A stretch of DNA of 64,000 nucleotides from Mycolicibacterium aurum (GCF_900637195.1 NZ_LR134356.1:2728001-2792000), one strand, 5' to 3'. Numbered from the stretch's first letter, positions 1 to 10,981 are shown. Program-made: numbers and translations. The notes: generated by a model not told the origin, from the sequence alone.

Positions 1-1382
1 AGACCCGCGGCTGGTTCTACACGCTGCACGTCCTCGCGACCGCGCTGTTCGACCGACCGGCGTTCCGCACGTGTGTCTCGCACGGCATCGTGCTGGGCAA
101 CGACGGGCAGAAGATGAGCAAGTCGCTGCGCAACTACCCGGACGTGTCCGAGGTGTTCGACCGCGACGGCTCTGACGCGATGCGGTGGTTCCTGATGGCC
201 TCGCCGATCCTGCGCGGCGGCAACCTGATCGTCACCGAGCAGGGCATCCGCGAGGGAGTCCGGCAGGTGCTGCTGCCGCTGTGGAACGCCTACACCTTCC
301 TGGCGCTCTACGCCCCGGAGAAGGGCACGTGGCGCACCGATTCGACCAACGTGCTGGACCGCTACATCCTGGCCAAGCTTGCCGTGCTGCGCGACGATCT
401 GACCGCGTCGATGGACACGTGCGACATCTCCCAGGCCTGCGACCAGCTCCGCCAGTTCACCGAGGCGCTGACCAATTGGTATGTGCGGCGGTCTCGTTCG
501 CGGTTCTGGGAGGAGGATCGCGATGCGATCGACACGCTGCACACCGTGCTGGAGGTGACCAGTCGCCTGGCCGCACCGCTGCTACCGCTGATCACCGAGG
601 TCATCTGGCGCGGCGTCACCGGCGAGCGCTCGGTGCACCTGACCGACTGGCCGGAATCGGGCTCGTTGCCCGCCGACCCGCAGTTGGTCGCGGACATGGA
701 CCTGGTGCGCGCCGTCGCATCGACCGGATCGTCGCTGCGCAAGGCCAAGAAGCTGCGCGTGCGCCTGCCCTTGCTGAAACTGACTGTGGCAGTCGATGAT
801 CCGAGCCGTCTCGAGCCCTACCGTGAGCTGATCGCCGACGAGCTCAACGTCAAGGCGGTCGAGCTGACCGACGACATCGCCGCGCATGGACAGTTCGAGC
901 TGACCGTGAACGCCCGCGCCGCCGGGCCGCGGATCGGCAAGGATGTGCAGGCCGCGATCAAGGCGGTGAAGGCGGGCGAGGCGGTCGTCAATGCCGACGG
1001 CACGTTGGAGGCCGGGCCCGCGGTCCTTCTCCCCGAGGAGTACAGCTCGCGACTGGTGGCGGCCGATCCCGAATTCACCTCGGCGCTTCCCGGCGGGGCC
1101 GGGCTGGTGGTGCTCGACGGCACCGTTACCCCGGAGTTGGAGGCCGAAGGCTGGGCCAAAGATCGGATCCGCGAACTGCAGGAGCTCCGAAAGTCCACGG
1201 GACTCGATGTCTCCGACCGGATTTCGGTGGTGATCTCGGTACCCGAGCGGCACGCGGAGTGGGCCCGGACCCACCGGGAGCTGATTGCAGGCGAGGTTCT
1301 GGCCACCAGCTTCGAGTTCGGTGAGCCGGCGGATGGAACCGAGATCGGCGACGGCGTGCGCGTCGCGATCGTGAAGGCGTGA
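1..1382 (+). CDS. ileS: Isoleucyl-tRNA synthetase, 3' portion (5' end outside window)
   Basis: Charges tRNA-Ile with isoleucine in the cytoplasm (class I aminoacyl-tRNA synthetase). The reading frame is open from base 3 and already reads [10 protein letters not shown], so the start lies upstream of the window. About 459 residues are visible. The KMSKS catalytic-loop signature lies at bases 111-125. It is followed by the anticodon-binding helical domain (NWYVRRSR region) and a C-terminal domain typical of the long actinobacterial/eukaryote-like IleS form. The next gene is convergent and begins its 3' end 14 bp downstream. Identity is certain from the motif set; only the N-terminal half is unseen. 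Confidence 0.96.
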   Translation, partial: TRGWFYTLHVLATALFDRPAFRTCVSHGIVLGNDGQKMSKSLRNYPDVSEVFDRDGSDAMRWFLMASPILRGGNLIVTEQGIREGVRQVLLPLWNAYTFLALYAPEKGTWRTDSTNVLDRYILAKLAVLRDDLTASMDTCDISQACDQLRQFTEALTNWYVRRSRSRFWEEDRDAIDTLHTVLEVTSRLAAPLLPLITEVIWRGVTGERSVHLTDWPESGSLPADPQLVADMDLVRAVASTGSSLRKAKKLRVRLPLLKLTVAVDDPSRLEPYRELIADELNVKAVELTDDIAAHGQFELTVNARAAGPRIGKDVQAAIKAVKAGEAVVNADGTLEAGPAVLLPEEYSSRLVAADPEFTSALPGGAGLVVLDGTVTPELEAEGWAKDRIRELQELRKSTGLDVSDRISVVISVPERHAEWARTHRELIAGEVLATSFEFGEPADGTEIGDGVRVAIVKA

Positions 1383-1395
1383 CGGCCGCGTAGGT

Positions 1396-1629
1396 TCACC
1401 CCGGCGCGACGCGGGCAGCGCGGTCGCCGTAGACCACGGTGTCGCCCGGGCGCAGTTGTCTGCCGCGGCGGCGCTCCACCTCGCCGTTGACGCTGACCAG
1501 TCCGTCGGCGATCACCGTCTTCGCGTCGGCGCCGGTGTCGATCAGGTCGGCCAGCTTGAGAAACTGGCCGAGCCGGATCGAGGCGTCCCGGATCGGTACG
1601 TCGGACGATTCCCCGCTCGGGTGTGCCAT
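1396..1629 (-). CDS. Small RNA-binding S4-domain protein
   Basis: A 77-residue cytoplasmic protein made almost entirely of one S4 RNA-binding fold. The pattern [16 protein letters not shown], then [19 protein letters not shown], is the S4 helix-turn-strand core seen in YbcJ/YaaA-type proteins. Its RNA target cannot be read from sequence. I chose the ATG at 1629. An in-frame GTG at 1650 would add seven residues. The gene is divergent from dinX, with about 40 bp between the starts, and convergent with ileS. Family assignment is good, function unknown. Confidence 0.82.
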   Translation of the reverse strand: MAHPSGESSDVPIRDASIRLGQFLKLADLIDTGADAKTVIADGLVSVNGEVERRRGRQLRPGDTVVYGDRAARVAPG

Positions 1630-1654
1630 GCCGGTCAGGCTATCCGGCACCGCC

Positions 1655-1669
1655 TAGCATCGGCGGGTG
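1655..1669 (+). promoter_or_regulatory. Probable -10 element of dinX
   Basis: TAGCAT (1655-1660) fits the mycobacterial TANNNT -10 pattern and ends 8 nt before the GTG start of dinX at 1669. That spacing would place the transcription start on or next to the start codon. No clear -35 box is seen. Confidence 0.45.
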
Positions 1670-3030
1670 TGGCGGCTCGGTGGGTCCTGCACCTGGACAT
1701 GGATGCGTTCTTCGCATCTGTGGAGCAGTTGACCCGGCCTACTCTGCGCGGACGTCCGGTGCTGGTGGGCGGCGTCGGTGGTCGCGGCGTGGTGGCAGGG
1801 GCGAGCTACGAGTCACGCGTCTTCGGCGCCCGCTCGGCGATGCCGATGCACCAGGCCAGACGTCTGATCGGCAGCGCTGCGGTGGTGCTCCCACCGCGCG
1901 GGGTCGTCTACGGACTGGCCAGCAGGCGGGTGTTCGAGACGGTGCGGACCATGGTGGCGGTCCTGGAGCAGTTGTCGTTCGACGAAGCCTTCGGTGAGCC
2001 GCCTGAGCTGGCCGGCGCGGCCGAGCCCGCGGTCGAAGACTTCTGTGAGCAGTTGCGGGCCCGCGTCCTGACCGAGACCGGGCTGGTGGCCTCGGTGGGG
2101 GCGGGCTCCGGAAAGCAGATCGCCAAGATCGCCTCGGGACTGGCCAAGCCCGACGGCGTCCGGGTGGTCCGCCGGGACGAGGAGCGCAGCCTGCTGGCCG
2201 GGCTTCCGGTCCGGCGGCTCTGGGGGATCGGGCCGGTCGCCGACGAGAAACTGCACCGCCTGGGTGTCGAGACCATCGGAGCCTTTGCGGCGCTGTCGCA
2301 CACCGAGGTGGCCGACATCCTCGGCGCGACGGTGGGTCCGGCGCTGCATCGGCTGGCGCGCGGCATCGACGACCGGCCCGTCGCCGAGAACGCGCCCGCC
2401 AAGCAGATCAGCGCGGAGTCGACGTTCGCGCAGGACCTGACCACGCTCGCGCAGTTACACGAGGCGATGGGGCCGATCGGAGGTCATGCCCACCGCCGGC
2501 TGGAAAAGGACGGCCGGGGGGCGCGCACCGTGACCGTCAAACTCAAACGTTCCGACATGAGCACCCTGACCCGCTCGGCGACCCTTCCGTACGCCACCAC
2601 CGACCCGGCCACCCTGATCGGCACGGCGCGGAAGCTGCTGCTGGATCCTGTCGAGATCGGCCCGGTACGGCTTGTGGGAGTGGGGTTTTCGGGTCTCTCC
2701 CACGTTCAGCAGGAGCCACTCTTCACCGATCTGGAGGTGGTCGAGGAGACGTCGGACCGCAGCCTGCCCGCCACGCTCACCGACGTCGCCGCCGCAGCAC
2801 CGGCGTGGCGGGTCGGGGACGACGTCACGCATCTGGAGTTCGGGCACGGCTGGGTGCAGGGTGCCGGACACGGGGTGATGACCGTGCGCTTCGAGACCCG
2901 CGCCACCGGGGTGGGGCCGGCGCGCACCTTCCGCGCCGACGATCCCGCGGTGTCTCGGGCCAACCCGGTCGACAGCCTCGCCTGGCCGGACTTCGTCGAG
3001 GAGGTCGCCCGGCATCAGGAGACGTCGTAG
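1669..3030 (+). CDS. dinX: Y-family DNA polymerase IV (DinB1/DinX)
   Basis: Translesion DNA polymerase of 453 residues. The N-terminal catalytic motif [13 protein letters not shown] and the SFDEAF motif supply the metal-binding acidic residues of Y-family polymerases. The thumb/helix-hairpin-helix region ([19 protein letters not shown]) and little-finger domain follow. QEPLF at about residues 348-352 matches the beta-clamp-binding consensus QxxLF, as known for mycobacterial DinB1. About 100 residues follow that motif, ending in a low-similarity C-terminal domain. The GTG at 1669 is preferred because the protein then begins just before the catalytic motif; the longer frame back to 1456 overlaps the S4 gene and has no family counterpart. 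Confidence 0.93.
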   Translation: MAARWVLHLDMDAFFASVEQLTRPTLRGRPVLVGGVGGRGVVAGASYESRVFGARSAMPMHQARRLIGSAAVVLPPRGVVYGLASRRVFETVRTMVAVLEQLSFDEAFGEPPELAGAAEPAVEDFCEQLRARVLTETGLVASVGAGSGKQIAKIASGLAKPDGVRVVRRDEERSLLAGLPVRRLWGIGPVADEKLHRLGVETIGAFAALSHTEVADILGATVGPALHRLARGIDDRPVAENAPAKQISAESTFAQDLTTLAQLHEAMGPIGGHAHRRLEKDGRGARTVTVKLKRSDMSTLTRSATLPYATTDPATLIGTARKLLLDPVEIGPVRLVGVGFSGLSHVQQEPLFTDLEVVEETSDRSLPATLTDVAAAAPAWRVGDDVTHLEFGHGWVQGAGHGVMTVRFETRATGVGPARTFRADDPAVSRANPVDSLAWPDFVEEVARHQETS

Positions 3031-3037
3031 TGACGGC

Positions 3038-3949
3038 TCAGGCCCACTCGTCGAAGACCTGCCGGGGTGCCGGTGTCCCGGCTGCCAGCGCGGCCATCAA
3101 CAGCACGCGGGCCTGCGGCGGCCGAAGCCGAGATGCCACGAACGCCCCTGCGTCCACGAGGGCGCGGCCCGGGCCGTAGCCGGGGCTCACCCGGCCCTCG
3201 GGCACCCTGGTCGACACCGCGACCGCCACGCCGTCGCGGCAGTGCCTGCGCACGCCGTCGATCAGGGCGGCTCCCGCATTGCCCGCCCCCAGACCCTGCA
3301 GCACGATGCCGCGCGCGCCCGCCGCGACACAGGCGTCCAGGGCGGCGGTGTCTGCACCGGGGTAGGCGGCCACGATGTCCACCCGCGGCGCATCGGCCGC
3401 GACGAGCCTGCCGAGGTAGGGCCGCGGCCTGCCGGGCGTTGCCGACCGGCCCGCGAAGCTCTGCGCGTCGGTGGTCGCCACCTTGTGGACGCCGAGCGCG
3501 TCGAACACGGCACCGGCGAAGCTCACCACCACGCCGAGTCCGCGACTGTGCGGGCCGGCGGCGACCGCCAGGGCGTCGCGCAGGTTGGCGGGTCCGTCGG
3601 CGTCCGGCGCGTCGGCGCTGCGCTGCGCCCCGGTGAGCACCACCGGGGTGTCACCGTCATAGGTCAGCGCCAGCCACAGCGCGGTCTCCTCCATGGTGTC
3701 GGTGCCGTGGGTGACGACGATGCCCTGCGACGAGTCGGCTGCGTCTCGGACGGCCGCAGCGATCCGGTCCCAGTCCCGGGGCGTGAGCTGGGAGCTGTCG
3801 ACCTTGACCACGTCGACGACGTCGACGTCGACGTCGACGTCCAAACCCTGCGTGAGGTCGGCGCCGGTGCGGGTGGGACGCAACACGGAGTCGGCATCGG
3901 CGCTCGTCGAAATGGTGCCACCGGTGGTTATGACGACGAGGCGATCCAT
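3038..3949 (-). CDS. ansA: L-asparaginase (type I/II asparaginase family)
   Basis: Hydrolyses L-asparagine to aspartate and ammonia. The 303-residue protein starts with the first catalytic-threonine motif (TTGGTIST, residues ~9-16), and the second conserved motif [12 protein letters not shown] follows. There is no signal peptide, so it is probably cytoplasmic. It is convergent with dinX (7 bp apart) and divergent from lspA (42 bp). A DV dipeptide repeat sits just after the N-terminal hairpin, encoded by GTCGAC hexamers. In M. tuberculosis the homologue holds the same position between dinX and lspA. Confidence 0.93.
   Translation of the reverse strand: MDRLVVITTGGTISTSADADSVLRPTRTGADLTQGLDVDVDVDVVDVVKVDSSQLTPRDWDRIAAAVRDAADSSQGIVVTHGTDTMEETALWLALTYDGDTPVVLTGAQRSADAPDADGPANLRDALAVAAGPHSRGLGVVVSFAGAVFDALGVHKVATTDAQSFAGRSATPGRPRPYLGRLVAADAPRVDIVAAYPGADTAALDACVAAGARGIVLQGLGAGNAGAALIDGVRRHCRDGVAVAVSTRVPEGRVSPGYGPGRALVDAGAFVASRLRPPQARVLLMAALAAGTPAPRQVFDEWA
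3812..3841. repeat. GTCGAC hexamer microsatellite inside ansA
   Basis: Tandem GTCGAC units (three perfect copies at 3821-3838 plus one separated copy at 3812-3817). They encode alternating Asp-Val on the minus strand in the N-terminal part of AnsA. Length is a multiple of six, so copy changes would stay in frame. Confidence 0.8.
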
Positions 3950-3957
3950 GGGTGGAA

Positions 3958-3992
3958 TTGTTCACCACCGGCTCTTTGCGATGATGGGTGCG
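3958..3992 (+). promoter_or_regulatory. Probable promoter of lspA
   Basis: TTGTTC (3958-3963), a 16-nt spacer and GATGAT (3980-3985) preceded by TGC (extended -10 type). The GTG start of lspA is 6 nt after the -10 hexamer, so the transcript could be leaderless. The -10 lacks the first T of TANNNT. Confidence 0.4.
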
Positions 3993-4585
3993 TGACCGAC
4001 GAATCATCGAGCCCGGCCGAGCCCGCGACCGGCGAGGAAAAGGTGGCCGGTGAACAGCCCGCCCCGGCTTCGCCTCCGCGCCGGCGGGTGCGCCTCCTGC
4101 TGACGGTGGCGGGGGTGGTGCTCGTGCTCGACATCGTCACCAAGGTGCTTGCCGTCAGGCTGCTGACACCCGGTCAGCCGGTCCCGATCATCGGCGACAC
4201 GGTGACATGGACGCTGGTCCGGAACTCCGGCGCGGCGTTCTCGATGGCCACCGGATACACCTGGGTCCTGACGCTGGTCGCCACGGGTGTCGTCTTCGGC
4301 ATCATCTGGATGGGTCGACGCCTGGTATCGCCGTGGTGGGCTCTGGGGTTGGGCATGATCCTCGGCGGCGCGATGGGCAACCTGGTGGACCGGTTCTTCC
4401 GTTCGCCCGGCCCGCTGCGCGGTCACGTCGTCGACTTCCTGTCCATCGGATGGTGGCCGGTGTTCAACGTGGCCGACCCGTCGGTGGTCGGGGGCGCGAT
4501 CCTGCTCGTGGTGTTGTCGCTGTTCGGATTCGACTTCGACACTGCCGGGCGGCGTAAGCCCGCATCCGAGCCGGAAGCAGAATGA
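3992..4585 (+). CDS. lspA: Lipoprotein signal peptidase (signal peptidase II)
   Basis: Membrane aspartic protease that removes signal peptides from lipoproteins after Lgt acts. The protein has 197 residues. A hydrophilic N-terminal stretch rich in Glu, Pro and Ala (about 35 residues) precedes four transmembrane segments. The catalytic-region motifs are present: NSGAAF, GNLVDR and FNVADP, the last two carrying the two catalytic Asp residues. The GTG at 3992 is chosen because the frame upstream overlaps divergent ansA. Its stop overlaps the ATG of the pseudouridine synthase (ATGA at 4582-4585), so the two are translationally coupled. Lgt, its pathway partner, is encoded at 47-49.6 kb. Confidence 0.95.
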   Translation: MTDESSSPAEPATGEEKVAGEQPAPASPPRRRVRLLLTVAGVVLVLDIVTKVLAVRLLTPGQPVPIIGDTVTWTLVRNSGAAFSMATGYTWVLTLVATGVVFGIIWMGRRLVSPWWALGLGMILGGAMGNLVDRFFRSPGPLRGHVVDFLSIGWWPVFNVADPSVVGGAILLVVLSLFGFDFDTAGRRKPASEPEAE

Positions 4586-5511
4586 CCACACGGTCGATGC
4601 CGGTGCCCGAGGGGCTGGCAGGCATGCGCGTGGACGCCGGGCTGGCCCGGCTCCTCGGGTTGTCGCGGACGGCGGCCGCGGCGATCGCGGAGGAGGGCGG
4701 CGTCGAGCTGGACGGCGCCGTCGCAGGCAAGTCCGACAAACTGGTCGCGGGCGCATGGCTGGAGGTCCAGCTGCCCGAGGCGCCCCCGCCGGTGGAGAAC
4801 GTCCCGGTCGACATCGAGGGCATGACGATTCTGTACTCCGACGACGACCTCGTCGCGATCGACAAGCCTCCCGGGGTGGCGGCCCACGCGACGGTCGGTT
4901 GGCATGGGCCGACGGTGCTCGGGGGACTGGCCGCCGCCGGATTCCGGATCAGCACGTCGGGAATTCACGAGCGCCAGGGCATCGTGCACCGGCTGGACGT
5001 CGGCACGTCCGGCGTCATGGTCGTCGCCCTGTCCGAGCGGGCGTACACGGTGCTCAAGAGGGCGTTCAAGGAGCGCACCGTCGAGAAGCGCTATCACGCG
5101 CTCGTGCAGGGGCACCCGGATCCGTCCAGCGGGACCATCGACGCGCCGATCGGCCGTCACCGCGGGAACGACTGGAAGTTCGCCGTCGTCGAGGGCGGCC
5201 GCAACAGCGTGACGCACTACGACACGCTGGAGGCGCACCAGGCCGCGAGCCTGCTCGACGTCACGCTCGAAACCGGGCGCACACACCAGATCCGGGTGCA
5301 CTTCGCCGCGCTGCACCATCCCTGCTGTGGTGACATCACCTACGGCGCCGACCCCAACCTGGCCAAAAGGCTTGGGCTGGAACGGCAATGGCTGCATGCG
5401 CGGTCGCTGGCCTTCGCGCATCCCGCGGACGGCAGGTGGGTCGAGTTCACCAGCCCGTATCCGGCCGACCTGCAGCACGCGCTGGACGTCCTGCGTCAGC
5501 ACCACCTGTGA
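4582..5511 (+). CDS. RluA-family pseudouridine synthase
   Basis: Isomerises uridine to pseudouridine in RNA, probably 23S rRNA. It has 309 residues: an N-terminal S4 RNA-binding domain (about residues 15-70), then the catalytic domain with [12 protein letters not shown], whose Asp is the catalytic residue, and GRTHQIRVH near the C terminus. It overlaps lspA at ATGA and is followed by rarD at a GTGA overlap, making a tight three-gene operon. RluD is the closest functional label, but the target uridine cannot be told from sequence, so no symbol is given. Confidence 0.93.
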   Translation: MTTRSMPVPEGLAGMRVDAGLARLLGLSRTAAAAIAEEGGVELDGAVAGKSDKLVAGAWLEVQLPEAPPPVENVPVDIEGMTILYSDDDLVAIDKPPGVAAHATVGWHGPTVLGGLAAAGFRISTSGIHERQGIVHRLDVGTSGVMVVALSERAYTVLKRAFKERTVEKRYHALVQGHPDPSSGTIDAPIGRHRGNDWKFAVVEGGRNSVTHYDTLEAHQAASLLDVTLETGRTHQIRVHFAALHHPCCGDITYGADPNLAKRLGLERQWLHARSLAFAHPADGRWVEFTSPYPADLQHALDVLRQHHL

Positions 5512-6398
5512 GGTCAGGCCTGTTCTTCGGGGCCGGCGCCTATGTGATGTGGGGCCTGTTCCCGGCGTTCTTCCCGCTGCTGAAACCGGCGGGGGCGGTG
5601 GAGGTGCTCGCCCACCGGATCATCTGGAGCTTCGTGCTGATGGTCGTCGTCGTGGCGGCGGTGCGCCGTCTGGGTGACATCAGGAACATCACCCGGCGAA
5701 CCTGGCTGCTTCTGGTCACCGCGGCCGGGCTCATCTCGGTCAACTGGCTCATCTACGTGTACGCGGTCAACAACGGCCACGTCGTCGACGCCGCCCTGGG
5801 CTATTTCATGAACCCGCTTGTGTCGATCGCGCTCGGGCTGGTGATCTTCCGGGAGAAACTCAACCGCTGGCAGTTCGCCGCACTGGCCCTGGCGGTGGTC
5901 GCGGTGGTGATCATGACGGTGCAACTCGGCCAGCCGCCGCTGGTCGGGATCGGACTTGCCCTGTCCTTCGGACTGTACGGCGCGGTGAAAAAGCTGGTTC
6001 CCACCGATCCGCGCGTCAGCGTCGGTCTGGAGGCCGCCATCGCCACACCGTTCGCGGTCGCCTATGTGGTGGCGTTGCAGGTCAGCGGCGGCGGCACCCT
6101 CACCGGACACGGTGGGGGACACGTTGCGCTGCTCGTGCTGTCGGGGGTGCTCACCGCACTGCCGCTGCTGCTCTTCGCCGCCGCGGCACAACGGCTGCCG
6201 CTGGTCAGCCTCGGCCTGCTGTTCTACGTGACACCGGCGATGCAGCTGACCTGGGGTGTGCTGGTGGGCAACGAGCCGATGCCCCCGATGCGGTGGCTGG
6301 GGTTCGGGCTGATCTGGGTCGCGCTGCTGGTGTTCACCGTCGACGCGGTGCGACGCGCGCGCGACGGCAGGCGTGTCTCGACGTCGTTGACCGCGTGA
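5508..6398 (+). CDS. rarD: RarD/EamA-family membrane transporter
   Basis: Ten-helix drug/metabolite-transporter-superfamily protein of 296 residues. The opening ([20 protein letters not shown]) and the two repeated EamA halves match RarD, named for chloramphenicol sensitivity in enterobacteria; the natural substrate is unknown. The GTG at 5508 overlaps the stop of the upstream gene (GTGA) and places the first transmembrane helix at the N terminus. Earlier in-frame starts would overlap the pseudouridine synthase extensively. It closes the lspA operon. Confidence 0.88.
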   Translation: MRSGLFFGAGAYVMWGLFPAFFPLLKPAGAVEVLAHRIIWSFVLMVVVVAAVRRLGDIRNITRRTWLLLVTAAGLISVNWLIYVYAVNNGHVVDAALGYFMNPLVSIALGLVIFREKLNRWQFAALALAVVAVVIMTVQLGQPPLVGIGLALSFGLYGAVKKLVPTDPRVSVGLEAAIATPFAVAYVVALQVSGGGTLTGHGGGHVALLVLSGVLTALPLLLFAAAAQRLPLVSLGLLFYVTPAMQLTWGVLVGNEPMPPMRWLGFGLIWVALLVFTVDAVRRARDGRRVSTSLTA

Positions 6399-6416
6399 GC
6401 TTTGCACAAGTTCTCA

Positions 6417-6451
6417 TTGACCCGCGAGTAGCTATGTCCTAACGTTTGCTC
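6417..6451 (+). promoter_or_regulatory. Promoter of the TetR regulator gene
   Basis: TTGACC (6417-6422), a 17-nt spacer and TAACGT (6440-6445). The GTG at 6452 is 7 nt after the -10 hexamer, exactly where a transcript would start, so a leaderless mRNA is predicted. This is the best sigma-70/SigA-like promoter in the window. Confidence 0.7.
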
Positions 6452-7117
6452 GTGGAGAACGAGACCCTGGTGGGGCCCGCAGTTCGCAAGCGTGGTCGCC
6501 CGGTGGGGTCCGACTCCGAGCAGACCCGCCGAACCATCCTGGGTGCGGCGCGCGATCTCATCGCCGAGCGCGGTTATCACGGAGCCACGTTCCAGCAGAT
6601 CGCGCGGCGGGCCGGCATCAGCCGCCCCACGCTGCACTACTACTTCGCCACCAGGGAAGACCTCTACGACGAGTTGCTCTCCGATGTTCGTGCGCAGGTG
6701 GCCGAATGTGCTGCCAGGGCGATGTCCGCCAGTCCACTGAGACGCCAACTAGCAGTGTTCACGACGGAGTTTCATCGTTTGGGTGCCGCCGAACCGGCGT
6801 TGCTGAAGATGATCCTCACGGCGCGCATCGACCACCACAGGGGGGTGCACCGCCACGAAGCCGCCCGCGCGATCGTGTCGACGGTGCACGCGTTCTACGA
6901 CGCCGTGGTCGCGGACGCGGTGCATCGCGGTGAGTTGGCGTCCGACACCGACGTCCACGCCGTGGCCGATCTGTTGGCGGCACTGTTCTGGGGCCTCGGC
7001 TTCCATGCCGGGTTCGTGATGGACGGCGGTGACGCGTCCGGGGTAGCCAGGCAATTGCTGCATGTGCTCGGTCACGGATTGCTGAGCGAGCCGTACGAAT
7101 CAGCGCTCGGGGCGTGA
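6452..7117 (+). CDS. TetR-family transcriptional regulator
   Basis: A 221-residue one-component regulator. The N-terminal helix-turn-helix domain (about residues 20-70) contains GATFQQIARRAGISRPTLHYYF, the TetR recognition region, followed by the usual YFATREDLYDELL. The C-terminal ligand-binding half has no recognisable effector signature. The GTG at 6452 is preferred over a TTG at 6446 because it coincides with the predicted transcription start. It is isolated between rarD and dnaE1 on the same strand, so context does not name a target. Confidence 0.88.
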   Translation: MENETLVGPAVRKRGRPVGSDSEQTRRTILGAARDLIAERGYHGATFQQIARRAGISRPTLHYYFATREDLYDELLSDVRAQVAECAARAMSASPLRRQLAVFTTEFHRLGAAEPALLKMILTARIDHHRGVHRHEAARAIVSTVHAFYDAVVADAVHRGELASDTDVHAVADLLAALFWGLGFHAGFVMDGGDASGVARQLLHVLGHGLLSEPYESALGA

Positions 7118-7173
7118 TCCGGCCAACCTGAGACACGCAGCGCGACACGCCGAGCACTGTCGGTGGGCGGCCA

Positions 7174-7189
7174 TAGACTGGCGTCCCTA
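7174..7189 (+). promoter_or_regulatory. -10 element of dnaE1
   Basis: TAGACT (7174-7179) matches TANNNT and lies 9 nt before the ATG at 7189. The predicted transcript would have a leader of no more than about three bases, and there is no Shine-Dalgarno sequence between the two. Confidence 0.5.
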
Positions 7190-10100
7190 TGAGTGGGTCA
7201 TTCGTACATCTCCACAACCACACCGAGTACTCGATGCTCGACGGTGCCGCGAAGGTGAAACCGATGCTCGCCGAGGCGCAGCGGCTCGAGATGCCTGCCA
7301 TCGGCATGACCGACCACGGAAACATGTTCGGCGCCAGCGAGTTCTACAACGCGGCCACCGACGTCGGCATCAAGCCGATCATCGGGATCGAGGCGTACAT
7401 CGCACCGGCGTCGCGCTTCGAGACCAAGCGGGTCCTGTGGGGTGACCCGAGCCAGAAGTCCGACGACGTCTCCGGCAGCGGTTCCTACACCCACATGACC
7501 ATGGTCGCCGAGAACGCGACGGGGCTGCGCAATCTGTTCAAGCTGTCGTCTCTGGCGTCGTTCGAGGGCCAGCTCGGCAAGTGGTCCCGGATGGACGCCG
7601 AGATCATCGCCGAACATGCCGAAGGCATCATCGCCACCACCGGCTGCCCCTCGGGCGAGGTGCAGACCAGGCTGAGGCTGGGGCACCGAAAAGAGGCCAT
7701 CGAGGCCGCTGCCAAATGGCGGGAGATCTTCGGTCCGGAGAACTTCTTCCTCGAGCTCATGGATCACGGCCTCGACATCGAACGCCGGGTCCGCGACGGC
7801 CTGCTCGAGGTCGGCAAGACACTGGGCATACCGCCGCTGGCCACCAACGACTGCCATTACGTCACCCGCGACGCGTCCCAGAACCACGAGGCGCTGCTGT
7901 GCATCCAGACGGGCAAGACGCTGTCGGATCCGAACCGGTTCAAATTCGACGGGGACGGCTACTACCTCAAATCCGCCGCCGAGATGCGGGCGTTGTGGGA
8001 CTCCCAGGTTCCGGGTGCCTGCGACTCGACGCTGCTGATCGCCGAGCGGGTGCAGCCGTACACCGATGTGTGGGCGCCCAAGGACCGGATGCCGGTGTTC
8101 CCGGTGCCGGAGGGGCATGACCAGGGTTCCTGGCTCACCCACGAGGTGCAGGTCGGCCTCGAGCGCCGGTTCCGCGGCCAACCGGTGCCGCAGGAATACA
8201 CCGATCGGGCGGCGTTCGAGATCAAGGTCATCTGCGACAAGGGTTTCCCGGCCTACTTCCTGATCGTCGCCGACCTGATCAACTACGCGAAATCGGTCGA
8301 CATCCGGGTGGGGCCCGGCCGTGGTTCGGCGGCAGGTTCGCTGGTGGCGTACGCCATGGGCATCACCAACATCGACCCCATTCCCCACGGTCTGCTGTTC
8401 GAGCGGTTCCTCAACCCCGAGCGTCCGTCCGCTCCCGATATCGACATCGACTTCGACGACCGTCGCCGCGGTGAGATGCTGCGCTACGCCGCCAACAAGT
8501 GGGGAAGTGACCGGGTCGCCCAGGTCATCACCTTCGGCACCATCAAAACGAAAGCGGCACTGAAGGATTCGGCGCGGGTGCATTACGGCCAGCCGGGCTT
8601 CGCGATCGCCGACCGCATCACCAAGGCCCTGCCGCCGCCCATCATGGCCAAGGACATCCCGGTGTCCGGGATCACCGACCCCACCCACGAGCGGTACAAG
8701 GAGGCCGCGGAGGTCCGTGCGCTGATCGACACCGATCCCGACGTGCGGACCATCTACGAGACCGCGCGCGGCCTGGAGGGCCTGGTCCGCAACGCCGGCG
8801 TGCACGCCTGCGCGGTGATCATGAGCTCCGAGCCGCTGATGGACGCGATCCCGCTGTGGAAGCGGCCGCAGGACGGTGCGGTGATCACCGGGTGGGACTA
8901 CCCGTCGTGTGAGGCCATCGGTCTACTGAAGATGGACTTCCTGGGTCTGCGGAACCTGACGATCATCGGCGACTGCATCGAGAACATCAAGGCCAACCGC
9001 GGTATCGACGTGGACCTGGAGTCGTTGGACCTCGACGACCCCAAGGCCTACGAGTTGCTCGGCCGCGGTGACACGCTCGGGGTGTTCCAGCTCGACGGCA
9101 GTGCGATGCGCGATCTACTGCGCCGCATGCAGCCCACCGAGTTCAACGACATCGTCGCCGTGCTTGCGCTGTACCGGCCCGGCCCGATGGGCATGAACGC
9201 GCACAACGACTACGCCGACCGCAAGAACGGCCGCCAGGCCATCAAGCCCATCCACCCCGAGCTCGAGGAACCGCTGCGCGAGATCCTCTCGGAGACGTAC
9301 GGCCTGATCGTCTACCAAGAGCAGATCATGTTCATCGCCCAGAAGGTCGCCGGCTACTCGATGGGCAAGGCCGACGCGCTGCGCAAGGCCATGGGCAAGA
9401 AGAAGCTCGAAGTCCTGGAGGCCGAGTACAAGGGCTTCCTGGAAGGGATGACCGCCAACGGATTCTCCGCCGCGGCGGTGAAGGCACTGTGGGACACCAT
9501 TCTTCCGTTCGCCGGGTACGCGTTCAACAAGTCGCACGCGGCGGGCTACGGGTTGGTGTCGTACTGGACGGCCTACCTGAAGGCCAACTTCCAGGCCGAG
9601 TACATGGCGGGTCTGCTCACCTCGGTGGGCGATGACAAGGACAAGGCGGCGGTGTATCTGGCCGACTGCCGTCGTCTCGGTATCACCGTGCTCCCGCCCG
9701 ACGTCAACGAGTCCGTGCAGAACTTCGCGTCGGTGGGCGCAGACATCCGGTTCGGCCTCGGCGCGGTCCGCAACGTCGGTGCCAACGTCGTCGCCTCGCT
9801 GGTGAACACGCGCAGCGAGAAGGGCAAGTACACCGACTTCTCCGATTACCTGAACAAGATCGACATCGCCGCCTGCAACAAGAAGGTGACGGAGTCGCTG
9901 GTCAAGGCGGGTGCCTTCGATTCACTCGGGCATCCCCGCAAAGGCCTGTTCCTGGTGCACACCGATGCCGTCGATTCGGTGCTCGGCACGAAGAAGGCCG
10001 AGGCGATGGGTCAGTTCGACCTGTTCGGCGGCGGCGACGACAGCGGTGCCGAGTCGGTGTTCACCATCAAAGTGCCCGACGAGGAATGGGAAGACAAACA

Positions 10101-10725
10101 CAAGCTCGCCCTCGAGCGGGAGATGCTCGGGCTGTATGTGTCCGGCCACCCGCTCAACGGCATTGCACATCTACTGACCGCGCAGGTCGACACGCAGATC
10201 CCGGCCATCCTCGACGGGGATGTCGCCAACGACACTCAGGTGCGGGTCGGCGGAATCCTGGCGTCGGTGAACCGGCGCGTCAACAAGAACGGCCTGCCGT
10301 GGGCGTCGGCGCAGATCGAGGACCTCACCGGTGGCATCGAGGTGCTCTTCTTCCCGCAGACCTACTCGATGTTCGGCGCCGAGATCGCCGACGACGTCGT
10401 GGTGCTGATCGGCGCGAAGGTGGCGATCCGCGACGACCGGATCTCATTGATCGCCAACGAGCTTGTGGTACCGGACTTTTCGAGTGCCCAGACCAACAAG
10501 CCGGTCGCGGTGAGCCTGCCCACCCGGCAGTGCACCGTCGACAAGGTGACCGCGCTCAAGCAGGTGCTGGCACGGCATCCTGGGACCGCGCAGGTCCATC
10601 TGCGCCTGATCAGCGGTGAGCGGATCACCACGCTCGAGCTGGATCATTCGCTGCGGGTGACCCCGTCGTCGGCACTGATGGGCGACCTGAAAGAACTGCT
10701 GGGACCCGGCTGCCTCGGCAGCTGA
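7189..10725 (+). CDS. dnaE1: DNA polymerase III alpha subunit, replicative (DnaE1)
   Basis: Main replicative polymerase, 1178 residues. It opens with a PHP domain ([12 protein letters not shown] metal-ligand motif). In mycobacteria this domain is known to supply the proofreading exonuclease. The polymerase palm carries PDIDIDFDD at about residues 417-425 and KMDFLGL further on, giving the three catalytic Asp residues. A helix-hairpin-helix region follows. QFDLF at about residues 942-946 is the internal beta-clamp-binding motif. The C terminus has an OB fold ([18 protein letters not shown]) and tau-binding tail. Length and architecture are those of full-length mycobacterial DnaE1. Confidence 0.97.
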   Translation: MSGSFVHLHNHTEYSMLDGAAKVKPMLAEAQRLEMPAIGMTDHGNMFGASEFYNAATDVGIKPIIGIEAYIAPASRFETKRVLWGDPSQKSDDVSGSGSYTHMTMVAENATGLRNLFKLSSLASFEGQLGKWSRMDAEIIAEHAEGIIATTGCPSGEVQTRLRLGHRKEAIEAAAKWREIFGPENFFLELMDHGLDIERRVRDGLLEVGKTLGIPPLATNDCHYVTRDASQNHEALLCIQTGKTLSDPNRFKFDGDGYYLKSAAEMRALWDSQVPGACDSTLLIAERVQPYTDVWAPKDRMPVFPVPEGHDQGSWLTHEVQVGLERRFRGQPVPQEYTDRAAFEIKVICDKGFPAYFLIVADLINYAKSVDIRVGPGRGSAAGSLVAYAMGITNIDPIPHGLLFERFLNPERPSAPDIDIDFDDRRRGEMLRYAANKWGSDRVAQVITFGTIKTKAALKDSARVHYGQPGFAIADRITKALPPPIMAKDIPVSGITDPTHERYKEAAEVRALIDTDPDVRTIYETARGLEGLVRNAGVHACAVIMSSEPLMDAIPLWKRPQDGAVITGWDYPSCEAIGLLKMDFLGLRNLTIIGDCIENIKANRGIDVDLESLDLDDPKAYELLGRGDTLGVFQLDGSAMRDLLRRMQPTEFNDIVAVLALYRPGPMGMNAHNDYADRKNGRQAIKPIHPELEEPLREILSETYGLIVYQEQIMFIAQKVAGYSMGKADALRKAMGKKKLEVLEAEYKGFLEGMTANGFSAAAVKALWDTILPFAGYAFNKSHAAGYGLVSYWTAYLKANFQAEYMAGLLTSVGDDKDKAAVYLADCRRLGITVLPPDVNESVQNFASVGADIRFGLGAVRNVGANVVASLVNTRSEKGKYTDFSDYLNKIDIAACNKKVTESLVKAGAFDSLGHPRKGLFLVHTDAVDSVLGTKKAEAMGQFDLFGGGDDSGAESVFTIKVPDEEWEDKHKLALEREMLGLYVSGHPLNGIAHLLTAQVDTQIPAILDGDVANDTQVRVGGILASVNRRVNKNGLPWASAQIEDLTGGIEVLFFPQTYSMFGAEIADDVVVLIGAKVAIRDDRISLIANELVVPDFSSAQTNKPVAVSLPTRQCTVDKVTALKQVLARHPGTAQVHLRLISGERITTLELDHSLRVTPSSALMGDLKELLGPGCLGS

Positions 10726-10739
10726 ACGCGGCAGGTCGG

Positions 10740-10967
10740 CTAGCGATCGCGCCCGGCAAGGCCGAGGGTCAACCACGTCACGGTGGTGACGGCGGTGGCC
10801 GTGAGAACGGCCGGCGCCAGGGCGCCGGCAGCGATGCCCACGACGACGAAGACCAGCAGACCTACCAGGAGCGACACCACCTTGAAGGTGGGCCACGGCA
10901 CTCCGGCGATCGACACCGTGGAGCTCGGCCGGGACGCGGCCTCGCGGAAGTGTTCAGCGGTCGTCAC
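10740..10967 (-). CDS. Small two-helix membrane protein, function unknown
   Basis: A 75-residue protein with a hydrophilic N-terminal 28 residues and two close transmembrane segments (KVVSLLVGLLVFVVVGIAAG and PAVLTATAVTTVTWLTLGLA), ending in GRDR. I do not recognise a family. The GTG start at 10967 lies 7 nt after a TATCGT -10 box, so the mRNA is probably leaderless. Two perfect palindromes lie immediately upstream. The gene is convergent with dnaE1 (14 bp) and divergent from ilvA. That it is a real gene is supported by its promoter architecture and clean membrane pattern. Confidence 0.72.
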   Translation of the reverse strand: MTTAEHFREAASRPSSTVSIAGVPWPTFKVVSLLVGLLVFVVVGIAAGALAPAVLTATAVTTVTWLTLGLAGRDR

Positions 10968-10974
10968 AAAGGTA

Positions 10975-10980
10975 ACGATA
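10975..10980 (-). promoter_or_regulatory. -10 element of the small membrane-protein gene
   Basis: Read on the minus strand, TATCGT spans 10980 to 10975. Seven bases later is the GTG at 10967, the spacing expected for a leaderless transcript. Confidence 0.6.
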
Positions 10981-10981
10981 G

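Noticed and set aside
7198..8805. 535-residue minus-strand frame opposite dnaE1
   Set aside because: It is a shadow of the dnaE1 codons with no domain or promoter; dnaE1 is certain.
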